Made by a program: the position numbers and the translations under genes
The notes under the pieces: model-generated
What the model saw: only the letters and a program-made list of their open reading frames with translations
Told to the model about the DNA's origin: nothing
Databases searched by the model: none
Shown: piece after piece, positions 1-8,189 of the stretch
Numbering within the stretch: position 1 is the stretch's first letter
How the letters are laid out: every line of letters begins with the position of its first letter
DNA from: Haloechinothrix halophila YIM 93223
GTDB taxonomy: Bacteria > Actinomycetota > Actinomycetes > Mycobacteriales > Pseudonocardiaceae
Direction: 5' to 3'
Length of the DNA: 64,000 bases
Assembly: GCF_000504245.1 (NCBI RefSeq)
Contig: NZ_KI632509.1
Span: 805,723 to 869,722, forward strand

Positions 1-22
1 TTGAGACGCCTTGGAGGTGACC

Positions 23-634
23 ATGACGGCGACCGAAACACAACAGAGCAGCGATCAGGACACTGCCGCTGAGGACGCTGCTACCGATACCGCGCCGCCA
101 GGGCAACGCAGCCGGCTGCGCGTCGAACCCACCGCTGGCCTGCAATGGTCGCAGGCGCTGGAACTGCCCCATGCCGCGGCGGACGCCACTCGGCCCGCCG
201 AGATCCGCAGGGCATACATTCACCGCGCGCCGGAAACGCACGTGCTCGCGCTGTATCGCGATGTCTGCGATGCCGAGGAGCCACGCCCGGATGTGCCAGC
301 GCCCTGGTGGCTGCGCGCCCTCGCGCGTGGCGACATCGAATCGAGAACCGCTGCGTTCCGGGTCGAGGACAGGATCGCGCAGCTGCTGCTGCCTCGGCCG
401 GGCTGGGAGTTCGTGCCGTGGGCCGCGGATGGCGAGTCCGGCTACTGGGAGTTCATGCCGTCCGAGCGTGGGCCGTCCGGTTACACGGTGCCGACCACGG
501 TGCTCAACACCGATCGGCACACCGGCTGGATCGACGTGCTGCCCGCGCATTCGGGGGCGACGCCGGAGCCGATCGCGATCGCTGGTCTCGCGGGGCTGCG
601 GTCCCGGCTGGGTGAGATCGAGGCCATTCGCTGA
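23..634 (+). CDS. hypothetical protein, about 203 aa
   Basis: I do not recognise a named family. The start is placed at ATG 23 because GGAGGTGA lies just upstream (13-20); an in-frame TTG at 11 sits before that ribosome-binding site and is unlikely. The first ~35 residues are rich in Thr, Ala, Asp and Gln and look disordered. The remainder is a soluble globular-looking protein with several Trp residues and no membrane segment or signal peptide. It ends 41 nt before trmB on the same strand, so the two may be cotranscribed, but nothing in the sequence assigns a role. The region upstream of the window could hold more of its operon. Confidence 0.75.
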   Translation: MTATETQQSSDQDTAAEDAATDTAPPGQRSRLRVEPTAGLQWSQALELPHAAADATRPAEIRRAYIHRAPETHVLALYRDVCDAEEPRPDVPAPWWLRALARGDIESRTAAFRVEDRIAQLLLPRPGWEFVPWAADGESGYWEFMPSERGPSGYTVPTTVLNTDRHTGWIDVLPAHSGATPEPIAIAGLAGLRSRLGEIEAIR

Positions 635-675
635 GGTAGCGCCCGCGGGGGCCGACGTGCCCGCTGGGTAAGGTC

Positions 676-1398
676 GTGCTGGTGAGCGGCCAGGAACGAC
701 CAACCAACGTGGCACACCCGCGCAGCGTGGTCAGCTACGTCAAACGTGGCGGGCGGATGACCGTCGGCCAGCAGCGCGCGTGGCGTGAGCACTGGCCAAC
801 GCTCGGCAAGGCGGTGTCCGAGCTCGACGGCACGCTGGACGCCGACGCTTGGTTCGGCCGCAAGGCCCCCGTCGTGCTGGAGATCGGCTCCGGCATGGGC
901 GAGACGACGGCGGAGCTCGCCAAGCGCGAGCCCGACGTCAACTACATCGCCATCGAGGTCTACGACGCAGGGCTCGGCCAGCTCATGCTGCGCGCGGAGA
1001 AGCTGGGCGTCGACAACCTGCGGCTGCTGCACGGCGACGCCGTCGTGCTGCTCACCGAGCATGTCGCGCCCGACTCGCTGGACGTCGTACGGATCTTCTA
1101 CCCGGACCCGTGGCCGAAGAAGCGCCATCACAAGCGGCGGCTGATCCAGCCGGAGTTCATCCGGCTGGTGGCGTCGCGGATTCGGGTCGGCGGCTCGCTG
1201 CATTTGGCGACCGACTGGGAGGATTACGCCGAGCAGATGCGCGATGTCTGCGATGCCGAGCCGCTGCTGCGCAACGTCTACGCCGACGAGCCTGGCGGCT
1301 GGGCGCCGAGGCCGGAGTGGCGGCCGGTCACCAAGTTCGAGTCCCGCGCCGAGCGGGAGGGCAGGGTGTCGCGCGACTTGATCTACGAGCGGCGCTAG
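676..1398 (+). CDS. trmB: tRNA (guanine-N7-)-methyltransferase TrmB
   Basis: Predicted to methylate N7 of G46 in the tRNA variable loop using S-adenosylmethionine, in the cytoplasm. The SAM-binding motif I (VLEIGSGMGE) is near residues 68-77. The family signature PDPWPKKRHHKRR lies near residues 142-154, followed by an Ile-Gln-Pro-Glu-Phe segment, and the C-terminal VTKFE motif is present. Length (240 aa) is normal. The GTG at 676 gives the longest frame; a second GTG at 682 is two codons later and no strong ribosome-binding site separates them. It follows the hypothetical gene by 41 nt and precedes the amidohydrolase by 51 nt. Confidence 0.96.
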   Translation: MLVSGQERPTNVAHPRSVVSYVKRGGRMTVGQQRAWREHWPTLGKAVSELDGTLDADAWFGRKAPVVLEIGSGMGETTAELAKREPDVNYIAIEVYDAGLGQLMLRAEKLGVDNLRLLHGDAVVLLTEHVAPDSLDVVRIFYPDPWPKKRHHKRRLIQPEFIRLVASRIRVGGSLHLATDWEDYAEQMRDVCDAEPLLRNVYADEPGGWAPRPEWRPVTKFESRAEREGRVSRDLIYERR

Positions 1399-1449
1399 GC
1401 CAAGCGGCGCTGCGTCTGGGGCGTCGGTAATTTCTGGCAGGATCGAGCC

Positions 1450-2766
1450 ATGCCGCTTCGTTTGTACGCCCCCGCGTTACTACCGTGCGACCGTGACGAT
1501 GAGTGCACCGTCGTGCGCGATGCCGCGCTCGATATCGATGCGACGGGGCGGATCAGCTACGCGGGGCCACGGGCGAACGCGCCGGCACTGAACGACGCCA
1601 CCGTCATCGAGTTGCCCGGCATCCTGCTGCCCGGCCTGATCAACGCGCACGCGCACAGCCCGATGACCGTGCTGCGCGGCATGGGCGGCGACCTGCCGTT
1701 GCTGCGCTGGCTGCGTGAGGTGATCTGGCCAGCCGAGGCGCGCATGGGGCCTGCCGAGATCCACGCGGGCATGGTGCTCGGTTCCGTCGAGATGCTGCGC
1801 CACGGCGTCACCACCAGCGCCGAGATGTACTTCCAGGGCGACCGGGTCGCCGACGCGGTGCTGGCCACCGGTGCACGGGCGGTCATCGGCTGCCCGATCA
1901 TCGACCTGCCAGGCATGGACTGGCGCACCATGATCGCCGAGGTCGACCGCTGGATTGACGCCGACGGCGTGCGGTTCGGGCCCGCTGATCGGATCGAGAT
2001 CGGCTACGGCCCGCACTCGGCGTACATGCTGCCGGAGGACGCGCTGCGGGAGATCGCGGAGTCCGCGGTGCCGCGTGGCGCGCTGATGCAGGTCCACGTC
2101 GCCGAGGCCAGCGAAGAGGACGCCAACCAGCGCGAGGGACACGGTTCGGTGCCCAAGTTGCTGGACGCCGTTGGCATGCTGGACGGCAGGGTGCTCGCCG
2201 CCCACTGCGTGCACATGTCCGACGAGGACATCGCGCTGTTCGCCAAGCGCGGCGTCGGGGTGGCGCACTGTCCCGGCTCCAACGCCAAGCTGGCGTCCGG
2301 CATCGCGCGGCTGACCGACATGCGCGCGGCAGGCATCCACGTCGGCCTCGGTACCGACGGCCCCGCCAGCAACGACGACCTCGATCTCTGGCACGAGGTC
2401 CAGCTCGCGGCGATGCTGGCGCGACTGTCCACACACGACTCGACGGCGCTGTCGGCCGATGAGGCGCTGCTGATGGCGACCAGAGGCGGCGCCGCGGCGC
2501 TCGGCAGGGCGGACATCGGCGTGCTCGAACCGGGTCGCTGGGCCGACCTGGTTCACGTCGATCTGGACGATCCGACGTTCGCCGGGGGCATCGACGTCCC
2601 CGACGAGCAGTTGCTCGCGAACATGGTGTGGGGTGCTGGCTCGCGCCGGGTGCGCGACGTCTGGGTCGCTGGGGAGCAGGTGGTCGCCGCCGCTGAGCCG
2701 ACCAAGGTGGACCGGGCGGAGGCACAGCGTGTAGTCCGTTCGGCGGGCGAGCGGGTGCGCGTCTGA
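1450..2766 (+). CDS. amidohydrolase, MTA/SAH deaminase-like
   Basis: Metal-dependent TIM-barrel deaminase of the amidohydrolase superfamily (438 aa). Metal ligands are seen as HAH near residues 67-69, His in HVAE near 216, the His of HCVH near 252, and the Asp of GTDG near 302. The block around residues 70-95 (SPMTVLRGMGGDLPLL...IWPAE) and GTDGPASNDDLDL resemble the methylthioadenosine/S-adenosylhomocysteine deaminase group (MtaD); related proteins deaminate guanine, chlorotriazines or other amino-purines. The exact substrate cannot be settled from sequence, so the family call is firmer than the reaction. A TAATTT hexamer about 16 nt before the ATG may be its own -10, and AGGATCGAG precedes the start. 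Confidence 0.85.
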   Translation: MPLRLYAPALLPCDRDDECTVVRDAALDIDATGRISYAGPRANAPALNDATVIELPGILLPGLINAHAHSPMTVLRGMGGDLPLLRWLREVIWPAEARMGPAEIHAGMVLGSVEMLRHGVTTSAEMYFQGDRVADAVLATGARAVIGCPIIDLPGMDWRTMIAEVDRWIDADGVRFGPADRIEIGYGPHSAYMLPEDALREIAESAVPRGALMQVHVAEASEEDANQREGHGSVPKLLDAVGMLDGRVLAAHCVHMSDEDIALFAKRGVGVAHCPGSNAKLASGIARLTDMRAAGIHVGLGTDGPASNDDLDLWHEVQLAAMLARLSTHDSTALSADEALLMATRGGAAALGRADIGVLEPGRWADLVHVDLDDPTFAGGIDVPDEQLLANMVWGAGSRRVRDVWVAGEQVVAAAEPTKVDRAEAQRVVRSAGERVRV

Positions 2767-2813
2767 GCAGCGGGGATCACGCGTAGTAAAATTTCTTCGC
2801 TAAGGGGTGGCGT

Positions 2814-2819
2814 GATAAC
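2814..2819 (+). promoter_or_regulatory. candidate -10 element for a leaderless CAP gene
   Basis: GATAAC lies 6 nt before the GTG at 2826 in an unusually AT-rich stretch (2780-2825). This spacing would start the transcript at the start codon. It supports the upstream GTG over the in-frame GTG at 2844. Inference from sequence only. Confidence 0.45.
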
Positions 2820-2825
2820 TCGTTA

Positions 2826-3644
2826 GTGGTACGTTACCGAGCCGTGACTCACTACCGTGCGCGTCGACCTCGGGCGGTGGCCGCGCTCCTCGGCATGGTT
2901 CTGGGTGGCCTGACCGCTGGCGGGTACACGGTTGCCGCCGGCCAGACCGACTTTGGTGCGGTTCTGAGCTCGCTGTCGGCGGAGATCGCGCTCGCTGACG
3001 CGTCGAACAACGGTGGCGCGAGCGCGCCTGGCGCTGCCGTGTCCCCCGATCCCGCTCCCACGACGTCGTCGGAATCGCGGCAACGCTCGCAGCGCCCCAC
3101 CGAGACGCCAACGACGTCGAAGCAGAAGAAACCCAAGCCCAAGCCGAAGCCGACCACGACGTCGCCCACGACGTCCTCAGCCGCGCCGTCGCCGACCACG
3201 ACCATGCGCACCACCCGGCAGTTCACCGTCACCCCGGACGTGACGACGTCGGAGAGTGAGCCGAGTTCGGAGCAGGCCTCGGCGACCGACCGCGTGGTGC
3301 GGCTGGTCAACGAGGTCCGCGCCGACCACGGCTGTGACGCGGTGACCGTGGACGAGCGAATCGAGCGGGCCGCGAGCAAGCACAGCACCGACATGGCCGA
3401 GCGGAACTACTTCTCGCACGACACCCCAGAAGGCGTCGGGTTCGCTGAGCGGATCGAGGACGAGGGCTACTCCAGCCCCGGTGCGGAGAACATCGCCAAG
3501 GGTTATCGCACCGCAGAGGACGTCATGGACGGCTGGATGAACTCCGACGGCCACCGCGCCAACATCCTCAACTGTGATCTGAACACCATCGGCATCGGTC
3601 TCGACACCAACGGCTGGCTCTGGACACAGGACTTCGGGTACTGA
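2826..3644 (+). CDS. secreted CAP-domain (SCP/PR1, YkwD-like) protein
   Basis: Secreted or membrane-tethered protein of 272 aa. A signal/anchor helix spans about residues 17-42 after an Arg-rich start. It is followed by a Ser/Thr/Pro/Lys-rich linker (about 60-150, with a run of Lys-Pro pairs) typical of cell-wall-crossing regions. The C-terminal CAP domain (about 155-272) contains the family blocks HSTDMAERNYFSHDTPEG, GENIAKGY-like (AENIAKGY), WMNSDGHRANIL and a final aromatic-rich strand. CAP proteins of bacteria are poorly understood; some act at the cell wall. The gene stands alone and its 3' end faces the SDR gene across repeat element A. No enzymatic activity can be claimed. Confidence 0.88.
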   Translation: MVRYRAVTHYRARRPRAVAALLGMVLGGLTAGGYTVAAGQTDFGAVLSSLSAEIALADASNNGGASAPGAAVSPDPAPTTSSESRQRSQRPTETPTTSKQKKPKPKPKPTTTSPTTSSAAPSPTTTMRTTRQFTVTPDVTTSESEPSSEQASATDRVVRLVNEVRADHGCDAVTVDERIERAASKHSTDMAERNYFSHDTPEGVGFAERIEDEGYSSPGAENIAKGYRTAEDVMDGWMNSDGHRANILNCDLNTIGIGLDTNGWLWTQDFGY

Positions 3645-3669
3645 GCTGCGGCGGCGTCCGGCGTCCCGA

Positions 3670-3756
3670 AGTTGATCTACTTCCTGCGCGCTGTGACCAT
3701 TTTCTGTCCGGTTCGTCCGGCTCTGCTGGTTCTCACGCGCAGGAAGTAGATCAACT
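3670..3756. repeat. intergenic element A, copy 1 (21-bp perfect inverted ends)
   Basis: An 87-bp unit whose first 21 bp (3670-3690, beginning AGTTGATCTACTTCCTG) are exactly the reverse complement of its last 21 bp (3736-3756), with a 45-nt centre. A second copy lies at 51884-51966 in the same orientation, with the centre largely conserved (shared pieces include TTCGTCCGG and TCTGCTGGT). It sits between the convergent CAP and SDR genes. It could serve as a bidirectional terminator or be a non-autonomous mobile element; no T-run follows the stem. Confidence 0.85.
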
Positions 3757-3801
3757 CTGGCGCGGGGTGCTGGGTGCGCCCGCCGTTCGACGTCCCGCCT
3801 C

Positions 3802-4470
3802 TCACCTCGGCCGGATGCTCACCTCGGTGACGTGCGCGTCGTCCCCAGCGGTGACCGCGCCGAGCACAGCCTGGGCGACGGACTCCGGCCGCAGGAAATC
3901 CGACGCCCGGTACTCACGGCCCTCGCTTGCGATGATGCGCTCCTGCATGGGTGTGTCGGTGCGGCCGGGATGTACGGACGTGACCCGCAGCGACGGCTCC
4001 TCGGCACGCAGCGCGTCGCTGAACGCCCTGAGTGCGAACTTGCTCGCCGCGTACGGCGCCCAGCCGGGCCGTACGTTGTAGCCCGCGCCGGAGTTGATCA
4101 GCACGACGTCGCCAGATGTCGCCCGCAGCGCGGGCAGCAGCAGCCGGGTCAGGTCAACGACGGCGAGCACGTTGACGTCGAAGTTCTGCTGCCAGGTCGC
4201 CCTGTCGGCGTCCTCGATCCTGCCGATCGGCGCGACGCCTGCCGAGTGAACCAGGACGTCGAGCGCGTCGATGTCCGCGACCGCCTCGGCGACGGCGTCC
4301 GGGTCGGTCAGCTCGACCGCGAGCGGATCGGCGTCTGGCAGTTCCTTGGCGAGCGCGGCCAGCGCGTCGGCGTCCCTGCCGCCGAGCAGCAGTCGGTGGG
4401 TGGGGGCCAAGGCACGTGCGATCGCAGTGCCGATGCCTTTGGTTGCTCCGGTGACCAGTGCGAGTGGCAT
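3802..4470 (-). CDS. SDR family NAD(P)-dependent oxidoreductase
   Basis: Classical short-chain dehydrogenase of 222 aa. The nucleotide-binding motif TGATKGIG lies near residues 7-14, a NAG-like motif appears as HSAG near 85, the catalytic Ser is in INSGAGYN, and the active-site YAASK is near residues 140-144. HPGRTDTPM follows, as is common in this family. The start is set at ATG 4470 because residues MPLALVTG begin the Rossmann fold directly; the frame stays open further upstream but that part is not family-like and overlaps the next promoter. Substrate unknown. It is convergent with the CAP gene and divergent from the 32-aa membrane peptide gene. Confidence 0.9.
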   Translation of the reverse strand: MPLALVTGATKGIGTAIARALAPTHRLLLGGRDADALAALAKELPDADPLAVELTDPDAVAEAVADIDALDVLVHSAGVAPIGRIEDADRATWQQNFDVNVLAVVDLTRLLLPALRATSGDVVLINSGAGYNVRPGWAPYAASKFALRAFSDALRAEEPSLRVTSVHPGRTDTPMQERIIASEGREYRASDFLRPESVAQAVLGAVTAGDDAHVTEVSIRPR

Positions 4471-4517
4471 GGCTCCCAGTGTGATGCCTGGTTCCGGTGC
4501 GGCCGTTCCGGGTGGGA

Positions 4518-4523
4518 TAGAGT
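4518..4523 (+). promoter_or_regulatory. candidate -10 element (TAGAGT), leaderless small ORF
   Basis: TAGAGT ends 8 nt before the GTG at 4532. No ribosome-binding site lies between the hexamer and the GTG, so the transcript probably begins at or next to the start codon. Confidence 0.5.
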
Positions 4524-4531
4524 AGCGAGCC

Positions 4532-4630
4532 GTGGAGATCCTGTTTACGACCTTGCTTGTCCTGGCCATCGTGGCCGTGACCTGGTTCGCGGGCTACGTG
4601 GTGTACCGGCTGTACGCAGATCAGGGCTGA
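4532..4630 (+). CDS. 32-residue single-pass membrane peptide
   Basis: A very short gene encoding V-E-I-L-F followed by one hydrophobic helix (about residues 4-26) and a short tail ending YRLYADQG. The start GTG follows a TAGAGT -10 hexamer by 8 nt (leaderless). Its stop overlaps the next start as TGATG (stop 4628-4630, ATG 4630-4632), so the FABP-like gene is translationally coupled to it. Coupling and the clean hydrophobic profile argue that it is real. No family is recognised; it may be a small membrane partner of the downstream protein or chiefly a leader peptide that couples translation. Confidence 0.65.
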   Translation: MEILFTTLLVLAIVAVTWFAGYVVYRLYADQG

Positions 4631-5256
4631 TGACGGAAAGCGGCAACGAAGCGGTCGAGTCCGCGGCGCGGCGCGCCGAGCAGACCCGCGACCGCAACAT
4701 CCGGCAGTCGCCCGATTTGCCTGACCTGCCGATCGCTGGTGACACCGCCAACCTGCGGGACGGTGCGGACCTGAACGACGCCTGCCTCGCGCTGCTGCCG
4801 CTGGTCGGCGTGTGGCGCGGCGAAGGCCAGGTCGACTACCCCACGATCGACGGCCCGGTCCGCTACGCGCAGCAGCTCACCATCGCCCACGACGGCAGGC
4901 CGTTCCTGTTCCACGAGGCGCGCTCCTGGCTGCTCGACGAGAACGGCAACGTCATCAGGCAGGCCGCACGCGAGGTCGGCTGGTGGCGCCCGCAGCAGGA
5001 CGACACCATCGAGCTGCTGCTCGCCCACAACACCGGCGTGCTCGAACTCTTCTACGGCAAGCCCCGCAGCCAGACGTCCTGGGAGCTGTCCACCGACGCC
5101 GTGATCCGCTCGACCAGTGCCAAGGACGTCACGGGCGCGAAGCGGCTCTACGGCATCATCGCCGACGGCGACCTCGGCTACGTCGAGGAACGCGCCATGA
5201 TGGGCCAGCAGCTGCAGCCGCACACCTCGGCACAGCTGCACCGAGTGGCTGGCTGA
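4630..5256 (+). CDS. FABP-like / nitrobindin-type beta-barrel protein (DUF1794 family)
   Basis: 208-aa cytoplasmic protein with the family pattern G-x-W-x-G-x-G (GVWRGEG) near residue 60 at the first strand of a ten-stranded barrel, followed by WWRPQQDD and YVEERAMMGQQLQPHTSA. Relatives include M. tuberculosis Rv0813c and Rv2717c; the latter binds heme and acts as a nitrobindin/peroxynitrite isomerase. The His in the QPHTSAQLHR tail is a candidate heme ligand, but heme binding is not shown for all members. In M. tuberculosis I recall Rv0813c close to pabC- and ygfZ-like genes, as here. The ATG overlaps the stop of the 32-aa peptide gene; there is no separate ribosome-binding site. Confidence 0.85.
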   Translation: MTESGNEAVESAARRAEQTRDRNIRQSPDLPDLPIAGDTANLRDGADLNDACLALLPLVGVWRGEGQVDYPTIDGPVRYAQQLTIAHDGRPFLFHEARSWLLDENGNVIRQAAREVGWWRPQQDDTIELLLAHNTGVLELFYGKPRSQTSWELSTDAVIRSTSAKDVTGAKRLYGIIADGDLGYVEERAMMGQQLQPHTSAQLHRVAG

Positions 5257-5319
5257 CCCTCCTGCCTTCGCGAGAGGTGCATACTCACACCGAGAGCGCC
5301 TCAGCCGGGATGGTTCGCG

Positions 5320-6939
5320 ATGTCCGAAGCCCTCGTCGACGCGCGTGCGGCATATGCGCGCCGCGACTGGTCGCTGGCGCGCGAGCGGTACGCGGCGGCC
5401 GACCCGGCATCGCTCGGTGCGGACGACCTCAGCAAGTTCGGTGACGCGGCATGGTGGCTCGGCAGGATCGACGAGGCGCTTGCCATCTCGGAGCGCGCCC
5501 ACCACGCCCACATCGCCAAGCGTGACACGCGACAGGCAGCGATGCGGGCGATGGAGCTGGCGTTCCTGCGGTTCCTCCGCGCCGAAGACACACTCGGCAG
5601 CGCATGGCTGGCCAGGTCCCGGCGGCTGCTCGCCGCCGACCAAGACTGCGTCGAGCACGCCTACCTGCGCTACTTTCTCGAGGTAGAAGCAGCGGAGGCC
5701 GACAGCGCCGATGACGCGGAGCCGATCGTCACGACGGCGCGCGAGATCCGCGCGCTGGCCCGCCACTATGACGACGCCTGCCTCGCGGCGATGGCGACCG
5801 TGGCCGAGGGCCGCGCGCTGATCACGCTCGGCGAGGTCGCGGCTGGGCTCGCACTGCTCGACGAGGCGATGGCGGTCGTGCTCACCGACGACCTGCCGCC
5901 CGGCTGGGCCGGCAACATCTACTGCAACGTCATCGTGACCTGCCATGAGCTGGTCGACCTGCGGCGGATGCGGTCCTGGACGGAATCGCTCGAGGAGTGG
6001 TGCGCCGCGATGCCCGCCGCCGTAGTGTTCACCGGGATCTGCCGGGTGCACCGGGCCCAACTGATGCAGACCCGCGGCGACTGGACCCGGTCGGAGTCCG
6101 AGGCACGCCGGGTGTGTGCCGACCTCGCGGAACTGACCGTGCCCACCACGGCCGACGCGCACTACGTCATCGGCGATTCGCTCCGGCTACGCGGTGACTT
6201 GGACGCCGCCGAGCAGGCGTACCTGCGTGCCCATGACCTTGGCCGCGACCCGCAGCCGGGGATGTCGCTGCTGCGGCTGGCGCAGGGCAACGCCGATGTC
6301 GCCGCCAGATCCGTCCACGCCGCTCTCGCCGCGACCGGCGGACCGCTTGCCCGCGCCCCGCTGTGCTTCGCCGCCGTCGAGATCGACATCGCTGCCGATG
6401 AGGCAAGCCACGCCCGCACTGCCGCGGATGAGCTGGATGAACTCGCGCGCCGCTATCCGAGCCCCGGTCTGCGCGCGATGGCGCTCCACGCACGAGGCGC
6501 CGTGCTGCTCGCGGAGGGGCCCCCCGCCGATGCGTTGTTGCTGCTGCGTCAGGCCTGCACCGGCTGGCTGCGGCTCGACGCGCCGTACGAGTGCGCGCGG
6601 GTCCGGCTGTTGCTCGCGGACGCCTACACCCGGCTTGGCGATCTCGATGCGAGCGAACGGGAACGGGAATCGGCCGAGACGGCGCTGGCCCGCCTCGGTG
6701 CACCACCGCCATCGGCGGGCGCGCGGGAGATTCCAGATGGGCTCTCCGTGCGGGAAGCCGAGGTGCTCGCGCTGGTCGCGCACGGTAAGACGAACCGCGA
6801 GGTCGCCACCGAGTTGGTGCTCAGCGAGAAGACGGTCGCGCGGCATCTGTCGAATATCTTCATCAAGCTCGGGTTGCCGTCCCGGACGGCCGCGGCCGCC
6901 TACGCGTTCGAGCGTGGTCTCGCGCGCCGGAGTGGGTAA
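5320..6939 (+). CDS. LuxR-family transcriptional regulator with TPR-like sensor region
   Basis: 539-aa regulator. Residues 1 to about 460 are Ala/Leu/Arg/Asp-rich helical hairpins that read like tetratricopeptide repeats and lack a P-loop, so this is not a full LAL (MalT-type) ATPase. The C-terminal LuxR helix-turn-helix (about 475-539) has LSVREAEVLALVAHGKTNREV and KTVARHLSNIFIKLGL-type blocks. It probably binds DNA as a dimer after sensing a ligand or protein through the TPR part. The methyltransferase gene begins 109 nt downstream on the same strand and is the obvious candidate target, but that is inference from position. Confidence 0.87.
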   Translation: MSEALVDARAAYARRDWSLARERYAAADPASLGADDLSKFGDAAWWLGRIDEALAISERAHHAHIAKRDTRQAAMRAMELAFLRFLRAEDTLGSAWLARSRRLLAADQDCVEHAYLRYFLEVEAAEADSADDAEPIVTTAREIRALARHYDDACLAAMATVAEGRALITLGEVAAGLALLDEAMAVVLTDDLPPGWAGNIYCNVIVTCHELVDLRRMRSWTESLEEWCAAMPAAVVFTGICRVHRAQLMQTRGDWTRSESEARRVCADLAELTVPTTADAHYVIGDSLRLRGDLDAAEQAYLRAHDLGRDPQPGMSLLRLAQGNADVAARSVHAALAATGGPLARAPLCFAAVEIDIAADEASHARTAADELDELARRYPSPGLRAMALHARGAVLLAEGPPADALLLLRQACTGWLRLDAPYECARVRLLLADAYTRLGDLDASERERESAETALARLGAPPPSAGAREIPDGLSVREAEVLALVAHGKTNREVATELVLSEKTVARHLSNIFIKLGLPSRTAAAAYAFERGLARRSG

Positions 6940-7048
6940 TACGATCCATCGGCCGCCTTGCCGCTGCGTGCTTTTCCCGATGCCGCGCCGGTGTCCTCGC
7001 TCTAGCGTCAACCGCGAGATACCCAACCAACCGCAGGAGGGCAGCCGC

Positions 7049-8155
7049 ATGACCACCGATGCCGCAGCGCACCCTGACACCACCGCAGACAAGGCCGCTT
7101 TCGACGCGGCCGCCGCTGAGGAGTTCGCCGAGCGGCTGTTCGGCGACTACACCAGCGCGATGGTGACCCTGATGATCGACATCGGCCACCGCACCGGTCT
7201 GTTCGACGCCGCCGCGGCCGGGCCGGCGACCAGTGCGAAACTCGCCGAGCGCGCGGGGCTGACCGAACGCTACGTCCGGGAATGGCTCGGCGCGCTCACC
7301 ACGGCGGGGATCACCAGATACGACCCGTTGACCCGCACCTACACGCTGCCCGCCGAGCACGCGGCGTGCCTCACGGGTGGCGGCGCCACCAATGTCGCCC
7401 CGCTGAGCCTGATCGTAGGCCACCTCGCCACTCACATCGACGACGTGACGACGGCGTTCCGTGAGGGCGGCGGCGTGCCGTACGAGAAGTTCCGGCCAAG
7501 ATTCACCGATGTCATGGACGGCATCAACCGCGGCCTGTTCGATGGCCAGCTCATCGACGGGGTGCTGCCGCTGGCCGGTGACCTGCCAGCGCGGCTGGCC
7601 TCCGGCGTACGCGCCGCCGACATCGGCTGCGGCACCGGCCGCGCGCTGATCGTGCTCGCCGAGGCGTTTCCCGCGTCGACCTTCGTCGGCTACGACATCG
7701 CGGCCGATGCGATCGACCGGGCGCGGGCCGAAGCAGCCGATGCAGGGCTGACGAACGTGACGTTCGAGGTGTGCGACGTCGCCCACCTGCCTGCCGACGC
7801 GCGGTTCGACGTGGTGTTCGCGTTCGATGCGATTCACGACCAGGCCGACCCTGAGGGCGTGCTGCGGGGCGTGCACGACGCGCTGGTGCCTGGCGGGAGC
7901 TTCGTCGCGGTCGACATCAAGGCGTCGAGCCATCTGGAGAACAACGTCGGCAACCCGATCGCGCCGCTCATCTACGCCGTCAGCACGATGCACTGCATGA
8001 CCGTCTCGCTCGCGTGTGGTGGCGCGGGTCTTGGTACGGCGTGGGGCGAGGAGCTGGCGCGCCAGATGTTCGCCGACGCGGGGTTCGAGGTCGTTTCGGT
8101 CAGTGACGTGCCGGACGACCCCATCGACATCCTCTACCACTGCCGACGGCCGTGA
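7049..8155 (+). CDS. class I SAM-dependent methyltransferase with N-terminal winged-helix region
   Basis: 368-aa cytoplasmic methyltransferase. Residues about 20-110 look like the winged-helix dimerisation region seen in O-methyltransferases and related enzymes (segments SAKLAERAGLTERYVREWL and YTLPAEHA). The SAM motif I ADIGCGTGRAL is near residues 190-200, with GYDIA about 20 residues later and a post-motif FDAIHDQADPEG block. Start ATG 7049 follows GCAGGAGGG by a suitable distance; the frame stays open further upstream but overlaps the LuxR gene. The substrate is unknown. It follows the LuxR regulator and is convergent with the next methyltransferase. Confidence 0.88.
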   Translation: MTTDAAAHPDTTADKAAFDAAAAEEFAERLFGDYTSAMVTLMIDIGHRTGLFDAAAAGPATSAKLAERAGLTERYVREWLGALTTAGITRYDPLTRTYTLPAEHAACLTGGGATNVAPLSLIVGHLATHIDDVTTAFREGGGVPYEKFRPRFTDVMDGINRGLFDGQLIDGVLPLAGDLPARLASGVRAADIGCGTGRALIVLAEAFPASTFVGYDIAADAIDRARAEAADAGLTNVTFEVCDVAHLPADARFDVVFAFDAIHDQADPEGVLRGVHDALVPGGSFVAVDIKASSHLENNVGNPIAPLIYAVSTMHCMTVSLACGGAGLGTAWGEELARQMFADAGFEVVSVSDVPDDPIDILYHCRRP

Positions 8156-8189
8156 CACCGCGCCGACGGCGGTGATGCCGCCATGGCTG

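Noticed and set aside
3832-4629. Open frame continuing upstream of the FABP-like gene
   Set aside because: It is antisense to the SDR gene; the coupled ATG at 4630 begins the conserved protein.
6194-7048. Open frame continuing upstream of the methyltransferase
   Set aside because: It overlaps the LuxR gene out of frame; GGAGGG and the start of family-like sequence place the gene at 7049.
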